This document shows, piece after piece, positions 1 to 10,987 of a DNA stretch of 64,000 bases (its first letter is position 1; every line of letters starts with the position of its first letter). The translations under genes were made by a program, and so were the position numbers. Source of the DNA: Merluccius polli (lineage: Eukaryota; Chordata; Actinopteri; Gadiformes; Merlucciidae); the NCBI GenBank assembly GCA_030340625.1, contig JAOPHQ010002072.1, positions 1-64,000 on the forward strand, given 5' to 3'. The notes under the pieces are model-generated. The model had not been told where the DNA came from and did no database searches. It saw only the letters and a list, made by a program, of their open reading frames with translations.

Positions 1-476
1 ATGGGGATGGAAAGTGATGTTGTGGTTCTCAAGGTGTTAGTTGAGGTGGCATAAGAGTTTGTCACTGGAACAACTGGAGTTACAAAGTAAGATGGAAAGC
101 AGTCCTGTGGGCAAAAGGTAGAATCCATTGTTAGTGAATCTAGGCAAGGACATTAGAGGACATTAGAGGACATTAGAGGGTGTCTTCAAAACTCCCCAGG
201 AAACAGTGGACATTTGTCTCAACTAGTGCAACCAGTTTAGCCAGAGCGCAAAGCGCCTCAGTTTTCTACCAGCTTCATAGTCCTTCCATAATATATGAAT
301 ATAAAATATACTTATTAGAGTATAAAAAGTAAAATAATATGATGTCATATTTTGATTTGATTCTGAGACTATAAACCCTAGGGTTGAACGAAAATAATGA
401 AGCTTAAATAACATAAATGCAAACACCAAAATAAGAGAACAGGATGGAAAAGGAGAGATAATGTACAGTGTCTGTA

Positions 477-530
477 TGTGTGTGTGTATGTGTGTGTGTA
501 TGTGTGTGTGTGCGTGTGCATGTGTGTGTT
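477..530. repeat. (TG)n microsatellite
   Basis: Interrupted TG repeat just 3' (in gene sense) of the last visible adgrg4 exon. In gene sense it reads CA repeats starting a few bases after the donor. Confidence 0.85.
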
Positions 531-540
531 ATTTCTCTAC

Positions 541-2416
541 CAATAGGGGTGGTATAGATGCTGCTCTGGTCAGCCTGTATCACCAGGACCCCTGGCTTTT
601 CGTAAGTTTTTCGCAGGAGCCTTCTGACGTCTCTCTGCACGGCGGCCACATCCTGGCTGGGGATCACATTCAGGTGTGCCAGGCAGTCAAACCTACAGAG
701 GGAACCGCACACAGTTGAGTTCTGCTTACGACCACGCTGTATGCCAAGCAACAGACAGCAGGGCTTCCCAACCTCTTTTGGCCCATGGCCTCACCACGTT
801 TAGGTTGGGAAATTCTTCTTGCGACCCCAACTTCCACACACAGACATCGCTTTAACCCTTTCAACATCTGCCGGTAATATCAATGTCCCCATGAATACGT
901 TGCACTACACTTTGTGATTGGCAGGGTTAGGGTATATATATATACATATATATATATATTTATACCATGGTCGGCGTGAATACTCGATTCTGATTGGCTG
1001 GCGGGTGTAGGTTAAAAAGTGATAATGTACACCTAGGAAAGACGTTCGGGTCAAATTGCCTGATTACAGTTAGATTACTGCGCTGGCTCAAACGCTAGAT
1101 GGTAACCATGGCAACGGAGAGGGAATACTCGATTCTGATTGGCTGCTGCAGGGTGGCCATTAATCCCTGCTATATGCAGAGCTAGCTCTGGCTATATGGA
1201 CACCTACTAAGTACTTCCAGTCAAATTGTCTGTTCAGCCTTCAAAACGAGAGCTGGTAAATTGTGAAAAATGCATTAAACTGTAATCAGAAAACGCGGTT
1301 ATATGCTATAGACCCTATAGTATCTGTGGTGTAAAGGCTGGGACACATTTCAAATTATAAATATGTACACTTTATGTTGAAATTATAGACCGTCGCGATT
1401 CCCATTGAAACGAATAGCGCGGTGATTAGTCGTCAAAACGACAGCTGGTAAATTGTGAAAAATGCATTAAACTGTAATCAGCAAACGCGGTTATATGCTA
1501 TAGACCCTATAGTATCTGTGGTGTAAAGGCTGGGACACATTTCAAATTATAAATATGTACACTTTATTGAAAGTATAGACCGTCGCGATTCCCATTGAAA
1601 CGAATGGCGCGGTGATTAGTCGTCAGAACGACAGCTGGTAAATTGTGAAAAATGCATTAAACTGTAATCAGCAAACGCGGTTATATGCTATAGACCCTAT
1701 AGTATCTGTGGTATAAAGGCTGGGACACATTTCAAATTATAAATATGTACACTTTATTGAAAGTATAGACCATCGCGATTCCCATTGAAACGAATGGCGC
1801 GGTGATTAGTCGTCAAAACGACAGCTGGTAAATTGTGAAAAATGCATTAAACTGTAATCAGAAAACACGGTTATATGCTATATACCCTATAGTATCTGTG
1901 GTGTAAAGGCTGGGACACATTTCAAATCATAAATATGTACACTTTATGTTGAAAGTAATAGGCCGTCGCGTTTCCCGATGTACAATGCATTACGTCAGCT
2001 CTGTGGCTCATAGCTGAGCGGACTAGAATACCTCCCGTTGCCGAGTCGTATCTAAGGTCCGTCCTATTTACTGGAGGAGTGGACAACGTTTCCGTTGCAT
2101 AAGAACCTTACAGGAGGGTAATGATTGTTCCAGGTATTAGTTAGACCCTCAGGCGTTACTAGGGACGCTAAATTATGGCTTGTGAACAACTTTATATTTT
2201 GATTGTAAAACGCATGCAAATATTAATTAATGGTCTTAATTTATTTTCTTTGGCAAGTGACCATGGTATAAGCGGGATAATGCCCTTCGAGGTGTCCATT
2301 ATCAGAAGTTAATGGACTTCGCGGAAGCAACCGTCCTCCGCTTCGCGTCGGACGGTTCACGCCTCCGCGTCGTCCATTAACTTCTGATAATGGACACCTC
2401 GTCGGGCATTATCCCT

Positions 2417-2513
<97 letters not shown>

Positions 2514-3928
2514 TTTTTTGTGTGTTTTTTGTTTTTTGTAAATAGTGAATTAGGATGCACTAACGTTAAAGCACGTTTACCTGCTAAAATGACCTGCCCA
2601 CCGTGCCTGAGGAATATAAGGAAAAATAAATGAGGTCACCATTTTGACTCAATTACAGGGATATGGTTCATAAAAGACACAATAGCAACATGTGTCAGCA
2701 AATGTTATAGTCTTTATACCTTATTATAGACCTTGCTTCGTCATGTCATTTCCACTTACCAAACGAGCAGTCTTGTCAGAGCTATCTTCAGACAGAGACC
2801 TGTTAGAGAGAAGTCATTCATCATTCATAATCTGTGAAATTACAATTCTTAGTTCAATTCGTAGGTAAAACACATATCTTTTCGTTCGTAATACGTGTTT
2901 AAACGTTTTAAATGACTATATGGTGATTGGACGTGTGGTAGTACCTGGGCTGCTGTGACACAGACACTTTGTGTAAATAGATGGTGGGCGTGAGCACATC
3001 TCTGAGCTGAAGCAACAGACAAGCAAACAGCTTTTATACAGCACCAAGAAAACCCATCTAGTGACGGGTAGGCCTATTGTAAATTAGCGCAAGTTGTATA
3101 ATGCAATGCATCAGACAAATTGTATAATGTGTCTATGTGTCTGTATTTGTCCCCATAAAAATAAACCATACTAACTAACTAACTTCCTTTTTTTGGGACA
3201 GTTTGATCATTAGCTCAATAGGGTTAGGGGGTGTCTCCCAGCGAGCCTATGGATGACCTTTGAGACGTTAACATTGAGGACTATGTGAACATTATGCCTA
3301 TGAGTATAAAAGCCTGAGGTCATACCCAGCAGTGAGCGATGTCTCTGGCTTTGTAGAGGTCACTCATGGCTCCGTCGTCACGCATTATAACAAACCTCAG
3401 TTTAACCTCATACTTAGACCATGCTGTCCACCAAACACAACACAACAAGTTACAGACACACCAAATTACATTTCTATTTATTATTTGTTGCATCAGCATC
3501 AGCTGGCCTGTGGTAGGCCCGCTTTGCTGTTCTCTGCTGTTTAATCTGACACCGCCTTATTATGTGATGTTATTGGCACCCTATGAGGTAGTATTTTCTG
3601 TACATGGTCTTAGGACACATCAGTCACTTTGTATGACATGTTATGTATAGGAATTGAGACAGTATGAGGGTTAAGGCGAGGGTTTGTTTCTGAAACAACG
3701 AGCAATCGATCGTGGTGCAGAGCGCCTTCTGTGTTTACTCTAGTGACAGCAGGGAAACAGGCGGTCAATATTGAATTTGCAGACAGAGGACATAAAACGC
3801 AGACGGCTGTCAAAAGAGGCTCTTCTCTCCACATAAAAATGACATTAGTCACAGAGTATGAACATTATGCGAAGCTTGTGAAACAAACACACAGAACAGA
3901 GACATTTAACCTGTGGTTGCCCCTTTTA

Positions 3929-3987
<59 letters not shown>

Positions 3988-6900
3988 ACATAACACAGAA
4001 AGAAACCAATGTTAAGGGACTATGGCTGCATTCCAAAATGTATTTCATTTGTCCTCCTTCCTATTTTTGCGATTCTGTAAGGTTGTAATTGGCACCAAAT
4101 CATAGACCGTCGACATCGCCTTTAATGACACTATTCCACACCGCTCTTTTTCACCTGCTAAATGCTACTGCTTGTCTCCACGAAGATATAGTGAATGAGC
4201 GTTCGAATCAGGAAGGACAGACTTAGGAAAAAATAATTATAATGCAGCCTGGATACAAGGACAGTGGAGCAGAACATCTGGAGATTTAGGAAGCGATGGG
4301 GAGGAGGCAAGCATGGGCCGCAACCAGATGGGATTTGAGCCATCAGCGTTTGATTGGCTTGTGCAAAAGCCAAATGTGTCAGGCAGCATTTAGTTAAAAT
4401 GTGAACGTGTTTTCAACTATATACTTGAACAGGAGAATAGGAAATACGAAGGAAACAGGAAAAGGATCATGATTCGACTCCTTTGAGCTCACCACAGGGC
4501 AGGGAGGTCTCAGGACTAGCAGTGCAAGTGGGAGAAACCCAGGCCCCCTCTTCCCATCTCAGTAGGTCCCCCTCCGTACATTCCTGCGAAGTCACTTCCT
4601 GTGCGGTGCGCTCGCGGCCCCAGAGACGAAACAGAGACAGCCTGCCCATCAGACGGCCAATGGGAAGCGCCTGTACCGTACCGTGCCACAGGAAGTGGGA
4701 GGAACCCAGGGTGAGACTTCCATTAGGAGATATTGGAGCCCGCGAGGAGGACTTGAGCGGCGTTTCACCTGCGACCCACACTGGAGGAGGAGGAGGAGGA
4801 GGAGGAGGAGGAGGAGGAGGAGGAGGAGGAGGAGGAGGAGGAGGAGAGGAGGAGGAGGAGGAGGCAAAATAAGAAGTAGACAAAGAAAAGAAAGATTAAA
4901 ATGGGCATGAGTCATTTCAAATGTCTTGGTGTCTGTGATTCTATAATTATATTTAGTAATTTAATTTAATTTTGATTTTCTTCCTAACTCCTAGTTTTTC
5001 CCCAACTCCTACATTAAGAATGCCTAGGTCTCTTTTTTATAGGCAAATAGTTGCCTTGAACAACATATGAGACATACAACAGCGCACACACACACACACA
5101 TAAAAACACACATAAATCCCCCCCCCCCCCTCAACCTACCTGCCCTGAGGTTAACCACCTTTCTGTCTACATAGAGAGTTGGCACACTGGTCGTCTCTGA
5201 CCAGGTCAGGCAGAAGTAGTGCCACTGGTCCGCCTGCAGCGGTACTGGTGATGTTGTTGTCCATTCCTCTCCAAACAGCCAGACCACAATGTGACTATGC
5301 TTCCCTCCCAGGCCCAGCTCTGTCCACTGCCCTTTAACTAGGGGAAACATGGTTGAATCATGTTAATATCAGAACTAGGGCTGAGGGGAAACATGTGAGT
5401 ATCAGGACTAGGGCTGAGGGTAAACATGTGAGTATCAGGACTAGGGCTGAGGGGAAACATGTGAGTATCAGGACTAGGGCTGAGGGTAAACATGTGAGTA
5501 TCAGGACTAGGGCTGAGGGTAAACATGTGAGTATCAGGACTAGGGCTGAGGGGAAACATGTGAGTATCAGGACTAGGGCTGAGGGGAAACATGTGAGTAT
5601 CAGGACTAGGGCTGAGGGTAAACATGTGAGTATCAGGACTAGGGCTGAGGGTAAACATGTGAGTATCAGGACTAGGGCTGAGGGGAAACATGTGAGTATC
5701 AGGACTAGGGCTGAGGGTAAACATGTGAGTATCAGGACTAGGGCTGAGGGGAAACATGTGAGTATCAGGACTAGGGCTGAGGGTAAACATGTGAGTATCA
5801 GGACTAGGGCTGAGGGTAAACATGTGAGTATCAGGACTAGGGCTGAGGGGAAACATGTGAGTATCAGGACTAGGGCTGAGGGGAAACATGTGAGTATCAG
5901 GACTAGGGCTGAGGGTAAACATGTGAGTATCAGGACTAGGGCTGAGGGTAAACATGTGAGTATCAGGACTAGGGCTGAGGGGAAACATGTGAGTATCAGG
6001 ACTAGGGCTGAGGGGAAACATGTGAGTATCAGGACTAGGGCTGAGGGGAAACATGTGAGTATCAGGACTAGGGCTGAGGGTAAACATGGTTCATGTGAGT
6101 ATCGCGTACTTTGCTTCTGTAGTACTTGTATCGTCAGGTTGACTAAAAAATGGACAATAGTACATTTTCATCAACTATGTTCAGTTTTGTTCAGCTGCGT
6201 TAATTTAAAAAAACTCATATCTCATATACGTTAATACAGTCCCTACCTGACCGATACATGAAAGCAGTCCACAGAGAGGAAGCCTCCTCCTGAAACACGA
6301 CGACGATGATGATGATGATGATGATGATGATGAGGAGGAGGAGGAGGAGGAGGAGGAGGAGGAGGAGGAGGAGGAGGAGGAGGATGATGAAGGGATACAG
6401 AAGATTTTCAAAGGCGTATTACACAAAGAGTCATGTCTACCTTTTTGGTCGATGTATGCCATGTCAGTAAGTCATCTATGGTCCCCTGCTTTTAACTCTA
6501 GGCTACTGTATATACAATATAGGAATACATTTGGTTCAATAGGCCTACACAACATTTAGAGAGCTCTTTATTGTAGCCATACGACACACAGCACAGTAGG
6601 TCATTTTTCACAATAAAATCCCCATTACTATTCCTGATATAACACATATCTAATTATACCATGTTCTACGGCCAGATAATCTCGACATACAGTGACAATA
6701 ACCTGAATAGACCTTGACTGAGCAGATCCATATGAACATACCTTGAACTGTACATGCAGACAGACGGTGAACTCCTTCAGGGCAGGAATGGACACCTCCG
6801 GCCTCAACCTCCAGTGGTCACAGTCATCAGAGAAGTCTGCCATCTTCCCCCACAGGCTCACCTTGGTGCCTGAGCCTCCACACATCATACAGCATGTTAC

Positions 6901-8007
6901 TTATCAGGTTGGGCTGCCCACATCTTTAGTTTTATCTTAAACCTGCACTGAGTAACTTTTTACTCCACTTAAAACCATTTTTTTATGATTTTTTAATGAA
7001 AACTATTCTTGAGAAACTCGAAGGTGTGGTCCACTTCATCCCCCACTGTGGAAATATAGCTACAACTCAAGTCACTAGGTTACTAATGTAACCCTTCACC
7101 AACACATTACAACAAATGTAATCATCCCTTGCCTAAAAGGTCTAAATGACATTTTTTAATTTATTTGTATTTGACCTTTTTATTTTAACTCTCCCACATC
7201 TGGGATGTTGACTCGAACTTTACGTTGGTGGGATTTAAGGACAACATTTGGAAACTCATAAAAAAAGACTATAAATAATATGGTAAAAGTATCGAAATTG
7301 GCATAATGTATACAAACTTCTAAACGATGTTTACGTCAGTAATTAAGCATTTATACATTAATAACCAAAAAGTACTTCTGTTTATCGTCAATTGTGCTTT
7401 ACTGCTAAACTGTTTAATTACATATTTTCTTTACACAGAAAGCTGTGCTTTATTGCAAAAGTTATGCACATTACTCTTTTAATGTTATACAATTATGGTT
7501 CACCCTACCGTGCTCTGACCATGGAATGGAGAGGTAACATCATATTGGTTTACAACATACAGACAGTGAGTGTGTATCCCTAAATAGAGTATAGTCACAC
7601 AGCAGGAGAGTTATTACGGTCAATATTTACCATGATGATTGATCTCATAGAGAGATAGTATAACGCACTGTTGTCTAGTGTCAACACTCTCAGCATATAG
7701 GTGATTATGATTTAAATGTTGGTTGAAAAGTTTATGATACCTTAATCATGCATTCAGTGATAAGGTAGGCCTATGTATTTTTCTCACGGAAGAATTTTTT
7801 TACATATATAAACAATACATGCGAAAATGTTTACATGTATGGTTTTAAAGTAATTTATGATAACGTCATCATAAGCAAATAGGGCCATAATGTATCCTTT
7901 TGAGTAATAACTAATGTTATGGTCATGAAAGGAAGTCTCTAACCTGTGTCCAGGGAAGAGGCAGAACTGCTCAGGATGTACAGGATGAGAAACTTCTGGA
8001 AGCTCAT
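541..8007 (-). CDS. adgrg4: Adhesion G protein-coupled receptor, G subfamily, N-terminal part (ADGRG4/GPR112-like); 3' part outside window
   Basis: Six coding exons are readable: 8007-7944, 6875-6742, 6289-6247, 5337-5140, 4768-4493 (acceptor could instead be at 4780, same frame) and 692-541. Phases agree across the first five. Exon 1 encodes a hydrophobic signal peptide (MSFQKFLILYILSSSASS). Exons 2-5 encode one pentraxin/LNS-type domain with typical stretches WTAFMYRS, QWHYFCLTW, SPNGSLTLG and LFRLWGRERTAQEV, and paired cysteines. The signal peptide runs directly into the pentraxin domain with no CUB domain, which favours ADGRG4 over ADGRG6. Position next to fhl1 and slc9a6 supports this, as in human Xq26.3. 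Exon 6 (LAHLNVIPSQDVAAVQ region) should belong to the extracellular stalk before the GAIN domain; this is weaker. Exon 5 ends in phase 1 but exon 6 starts in phase 2, so at least one exon between 693 and 4492 was not found. GAIN and 7TM exons lie beyond the left edge. Family members are cell-surface receptors; the ligand is not known from sequence. Confidence 0.82.
963..2267. mobile_element. Probable non-autonomous DNA element carrying a 190-bp internal tandem repeat
   Basis: TATACCATGGTC near 961-972 recurs inverted as GACCATGGTATA near 2260-2271, bracketing about 1.3 kb without a coding ORF. A motif GAATACTCGATTCTGATTGG occurs twice (about 978 and 1124). The interior holds the 190-bp tandem array and a hairpin abuts the right end. 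The inverted ends and the unusual interior suggest one transposed unit in an adgrg4 intron. The family is not identified and no target-site duplication was confirmed. Confidence 0.4.
1243..1966. repeat. 190-bp tandem repeat, about 3.8 copies
   Basis: The segment beginning AGCTGGTAAATTGTGAAAAA starts at 1251, 1443, 1633 and 1823, giving periods of 192, 190 and 190 bp. Copies differ at only a few positions (for example GTGTAAAGG versus GTATAAAGG, and CAAACG versus AAAACG). The last copy breaks off near 1966 after CGTCGCG. No ORF or known RNA motif is apparent in the unit. Confidence 0.9.
2274..2415. repeat. Long inverted repeat (44-bp outer arms plus inner stem)
   Basis: The left arm 2274-2317 (starts GGGATAATGCCC, ends TTAATGGAC) is the reverse complement of the right arm 2372-2415 with about two mismatches. 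Between them AACCGTCC pairs with GGACGGTT and GCGGA with TCCGC, so almost the whole 142 bp can fold into one stem. It is followed directly by a TA microsatellite. This looks like a transposon terminus or fold-back element. Confidence 0.85.
2420..2512. repeat. (TA)n then (TG)n microsatellite
   Basis: About 37 TA units are followed by about 9 TG units and a T-rich tail, immediately after the inverted repeat. It lies in the adgrg4 intron. Confidence 0.95.
3930..3982. repeat. (CA)n microsatellite
   Basis: About 26 CA units in the adgrg4 intron. The surrounding 2.5-4.4 kb is AT-rich intron in which I see no coding exon, although the splice phases say one should exist. Confidence 0.95.
4783..4865. 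repeat. (GGA)n microsatellite next to adgrg4 exon 5 acceptor
   Basis: About 27 GGA units. On the gene's strand this is a pure (TCC)n pyrimidine tract ending in CTCCAG at the exon 5 acceptor, so the microsatellite itself forms the polypyrimidine tract. Confidence 0.95.
5364..6089. repeat. 33-bp minisatellite, 22 copies, in adgrg4 intron 3
   Basis: Twenty-two near-identical 33-bp units (AAACATGTGAGTATCAGG followed by ACTAGGGCTGAGGG and G or T). The only frequent variant is the G/T before AAACATG. Reading from the high-coordinate end, the T/G series is TGGG, then TTGGTTGTG twice, so the last 18 units form two copies of a nine-unit (297-bp) block. The low-coordinate edge lies about 25 bp from the exon 4 acceptor and diverged unit sequence runs right into it. 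Because the period is divisible by three, open frames cross the array on both strands; they are not genes. Confidence 0.97.
6301..6384. repeat. (GAT)n(GGA)n microsatellite upstream of adgrg4 exon 3 acceptor
   Basis: GAT and GGA triplets begin about 12 bp from the exon 3 acceptor (TTTCAG|GAGGAG). In gene sense it is (TCC)n(TCA)n, a pyrimidine-rich lead-in to the acceptor. Confidence 0.95.
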
Positions 8008-8218
8008 CACAGCTAAAATAAACCATTTTGTTCAGAAAACTGCTGAATTAAAGGTCATGTATACTTATATATGAAATATCCCAGTCCCAGTGTGCTAATA
8101 TAGGCCTAGGTGCATGAGAGCGTTGTTAAGGGGAAAACAAGTCTAAAGTCAAAGCTTAATTTGACTAATAAAGTATAAATACATTCATATTATTTACATT
8201 TTAAAAGTAAGGCTATGT

Positions 8219-8812
8219 ATAGGGTTTGACCGATATAGTGGAGCTCCTATATCGGCCTGATATTGGTGTTTTATCAAATATCAGATATCGGCCTGTGAAT
8301 GTCATCCATCTCCAATATTAAAAATAATGTGTGTCCTCTATGCCTTTATGAATATGCCACTGCTGGAATGTGATCAGCTCTCCTCACTTTTTTTCTCCTG
8401 TTTACAACATCTAGTTTTTACAGCTACTATTTTCTTACCTATCATCTAAAGATGAAAAGGGAAAACATACGGTTATGAATGGCAAAGCATCTACACTCCT
8501 TATAATACTCCCATGGTCTACACACTCCTACTCTGACCTCTCCTCCCTGTCCAAAATAAATAAAGGCCGCCAAAGTCTTGTGCATGGCTAAAAGTAAAGG
8601 TTTAAGTAAAGTGCTTCTTGGGGCTATGGCTTTTCATTTTTATATTCTTTCTTTAGAAAAACAAGAATGAATAAATAAAAAGGAAGTCAACTTTGAATCA
8701 TTATCCTTTTTTTATTTGGCATAATTTGTTTTGCATTTAAATAAATATCCGTATAAATTATCAGTAAAATAACGGTATCGGCCCCAAAAACCCATATCAG
8801 ACGAACCCCAGT
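8219..8812. mobile_element. Non-autonomous DNA transposon with inverted ends
   Basis: The left end GGGTTTGACCGATATAGTGG is imperfectly inverted at the right end (in reverse complement GGGGTTCGTCTGATATGGG), with further matching ATATCGGCC / GGTATCGGCCCC sequence inside. The flanks are TATA-rich (CTATGTATA, AGTATACATA), compatible with a TA-type duplication. No transposase ORF is present. It lies between adgrg4 and fhl1. Confidence 0.55.
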
Positions 8813-8918
8813 ATACATAGGCATATTATCTATACATCCTAGGCTACATGTAGCCTAGGCTACATCGACATGTTTAATAAAATAATAAGTTAACTACCAA
8901 ATAAAAAATGGTACTTAC

Positions 8919-9050
8919 GTGATGCCTTTAAGAGAAAATGTTGTTCTTGTAGGTTATTCGGATGAATGCGATGTTGTTTGGCATAGCAGGCAGGTGTGAC
9001 AGCAAACCTGTCTCTTCAAACACACACCTTATCCAGTTTGGTAGGAGAGA
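8919..9050 (-). promoter_or_regulatory. Candidate 5' leader exon and promoter region of the adgrg4-like gene
   Basis: On the minus strand a strong donor (AC|GTAAGTAC) ends at 8919, about 0.9 kb upstream of the signal-peptide exon, in the right orientation for a noncoding first exon. A perfect CArg-type sequence, CCATATATGG (the SRF-binding consensus), lies upstream at 9070-9079. The exon start is a guess. No TATA box is evident apart from the CArg core itself. Confidence 0.3.
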
Positions 9051-9504
9051 CCAGCCTCTACCTGTATGCCCATATATGGAAACATCCTCATCATCTTATG
9101 TGTTGTAACTCTTCCCATCATCATGCTCTAAACATCTACTTAATGCTTGTCTAGAGGGTCAGACTGAATCTTTTTCAACACACACACACACACACTCACA
9201 CACACACAATCAACATTAATTTACTGAAGTTACAAAATGGACCTATTACTCTACTGTATAGTCCGGTTTATAGTCTGATTTATAGTCAGATTTTAAACAA
9301 TTGGTGTACTAGTGAAGTATTCATAATGGAGGCTACATGTTGTGTAACAGATAGGAAACAAGCAGAGATTTTGTACAGTCATTGTGAAACGTAGTTTCTG
9401 TTATGTGTTTAATAACCAATAACATATTGTATGGAAATTAGGGGAATATAAAGATAGGCAGCCATCTTCAAATCCATAAGATCCCTGCCATTATTTATTT
9501 GTTC

Positions 9505-9645
9505 TTGTTTTAATGCTTCAAATGTAAAGCACTTTGACCTGCATTTTACGTATGAGGTGCTATACAAATAAAGTGTATTATTATTATTATTATTATTATC
9601 ATTAGTAGTAGTAGTAGTAGTAGGAGTAGTAGTAGTAGTAGTATG
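9505..9645. mobile_element. LINE/SINE 3' tail with TTA and GTA microsatellites
   Basis: AAAGCACTTTGACCTGC followed by GTGCTATACAAATAAAGTG and then a (TTA)n run is the familiar 3' end of fish retroposons ending in a short tandem tail. A (GTA)n run follows. Only the tail is visible. Confidence 0.5.
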
Positions 9646-9797
9646 TCTACTACCTAAGGAGACATGTTAGGCTAAAAATGACCTTTTCAATCTGCCTGCA
9701 TGTACTGCCAAGTCGACATAGCGAGATTTGTTAATTTATCCTACATGTATCAATATGTAAACAATAGCAAAGAAAAGAGGCAAAAACTTTTCCACAT

Positions 9798-10987
9798 TTT
9801 ATTTTAGTTTAAAAGATTATTGAAAAAATATAGCTTCATCTTTTAAAATCAAAGCATCGTGTTAGATATGTTATTATTCCGTGTATAGCAATTCAAAATC
9901 AAGAGTCACGAAAAGTGCTAAAAAATTGCAGCAAGCATAGTTCTACATTGTACAAATGTAGCAAGATTTTTTAAACTTTTGGTACTCCCATTATTATGGT
10001 CTCAGTAATGAGACAAAAACATATAAGTTTTGCAATATGTAATATATAAAAACATGTCAATCCAATAATTCGATAGCAACTGTTTAGAAAACAACCGTTC
10101 AGAGAATCTTTCAAAATGAGTTGAAAAGCACACAATCTTAAAGGAGTCAAACCCCAACACCACTTGTAGATTGGTTTGCATTGGACGACTCCCTCTACAG
10201 GTTAAACATGTGCTACTGCATGCATAACTTCTTATTGGCTGATATGGTTACCCGGTAACTTTGATGCGACACGCCTGCACTCTGCTTATTGAAACTGAAT
10301 TGAAGGGGCGTTTACAGGGGAGCTGGCAGCCCAAGAATGACAAAAAACTGAGGCCGTGTTTGGAATTGCATACTAACGTACTGCCTACTATATACTCAAT
10401 GATTATGTACGGCATACTGCCTACTAAATTAATGATATCAGCAGACCGTTCACACTGAAGTATACAGCCAAGTATCCCAGAATGCATTTTGCACCAAAGG
10501 GCAACGGTAGCGGAGATTTGAAAGTTGGCTGAAGGCTGTTGTAATTTGACTGTTTATATGTCACTTTATTGAGCACTCTATATAGTGCACTACTTAATAC
10601 CCATAGTGCACCGCAAAATGGACAACTGATGCACACTTATTTCTGCCTTATATCCCATGATGCATAGCGGTTTTCATTGTCACTGGATTCATCCAATAGA
10701 GATGGTCCAGCGCATACAGGTTATTTATGCCAATGAGCTGTCACAAGGTGACATATAACACGCGTCGGCTTGTTTATGCGACCGATACCGGTCATACCGA
10801 TGGATTTCTGCCGCACTCCCCCTATACTTATTCCCTAAATAGTGTACTATATAGTGTTCACTATATGGGGAATAGGGAATGAGGGAACAAGTGAGCCAAA
10901 CTGAACACAGCCCAAGACTTTTGAATTGAAATGTGGGCGTGTCTGCAGCTCGTCAACATCATTAGGAAGAGCTGGGCTCCGGTCAGT
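9798..10987 (-). other. fhl1: Probable 3' UTR of fhl1
   Basis: Sequence downstream of the fhl1 stop has no coding exon. Possible AATAAA signals on the minus strand are at 10565-10570 (inside a repeat) and 9798-9803. The true polyadenylation site is uncertain. Most of 10,330-10,910 is repeat-derived. Confidence 0.4.
10340..10905. mobile_element. MITE-like element in the fhl1 3' UTR
   Basis: The start GGCCGTGTTTGGAATTGC and the end (reverse complement GGCTGTGTTCAGTTTGG) form weak inverted ends. The interior is full of partial palindromes around TATAGTGCACTA and GTGTACTATATAGTG, typical of fish MITEs. No coding capacity and no clear target-site duplication were seen. It may be two nested elements. 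Confidence 0.45.

Noticed and set aside
5364..6089. CRISPR-like regularly spaced array
   Set aside because: Units are contiguous with no unique spacers, and the sequence is a vertebrate intron.
5338..6234. Open frames of 249 and 293 aa on opposite strands, encoding 11-residue repeats
   Set aside because: They exist only because the minisatellite period (33) is divisible by three. They lie in an intron with no splice or codon evidence.
6940..7080. Similarity to 43,130-43,384 (TTAAACCTGCA ends)
   Set aside because: Probably one more MITE family, but the ends and duplications could not be fixed from these two diverged pieces.
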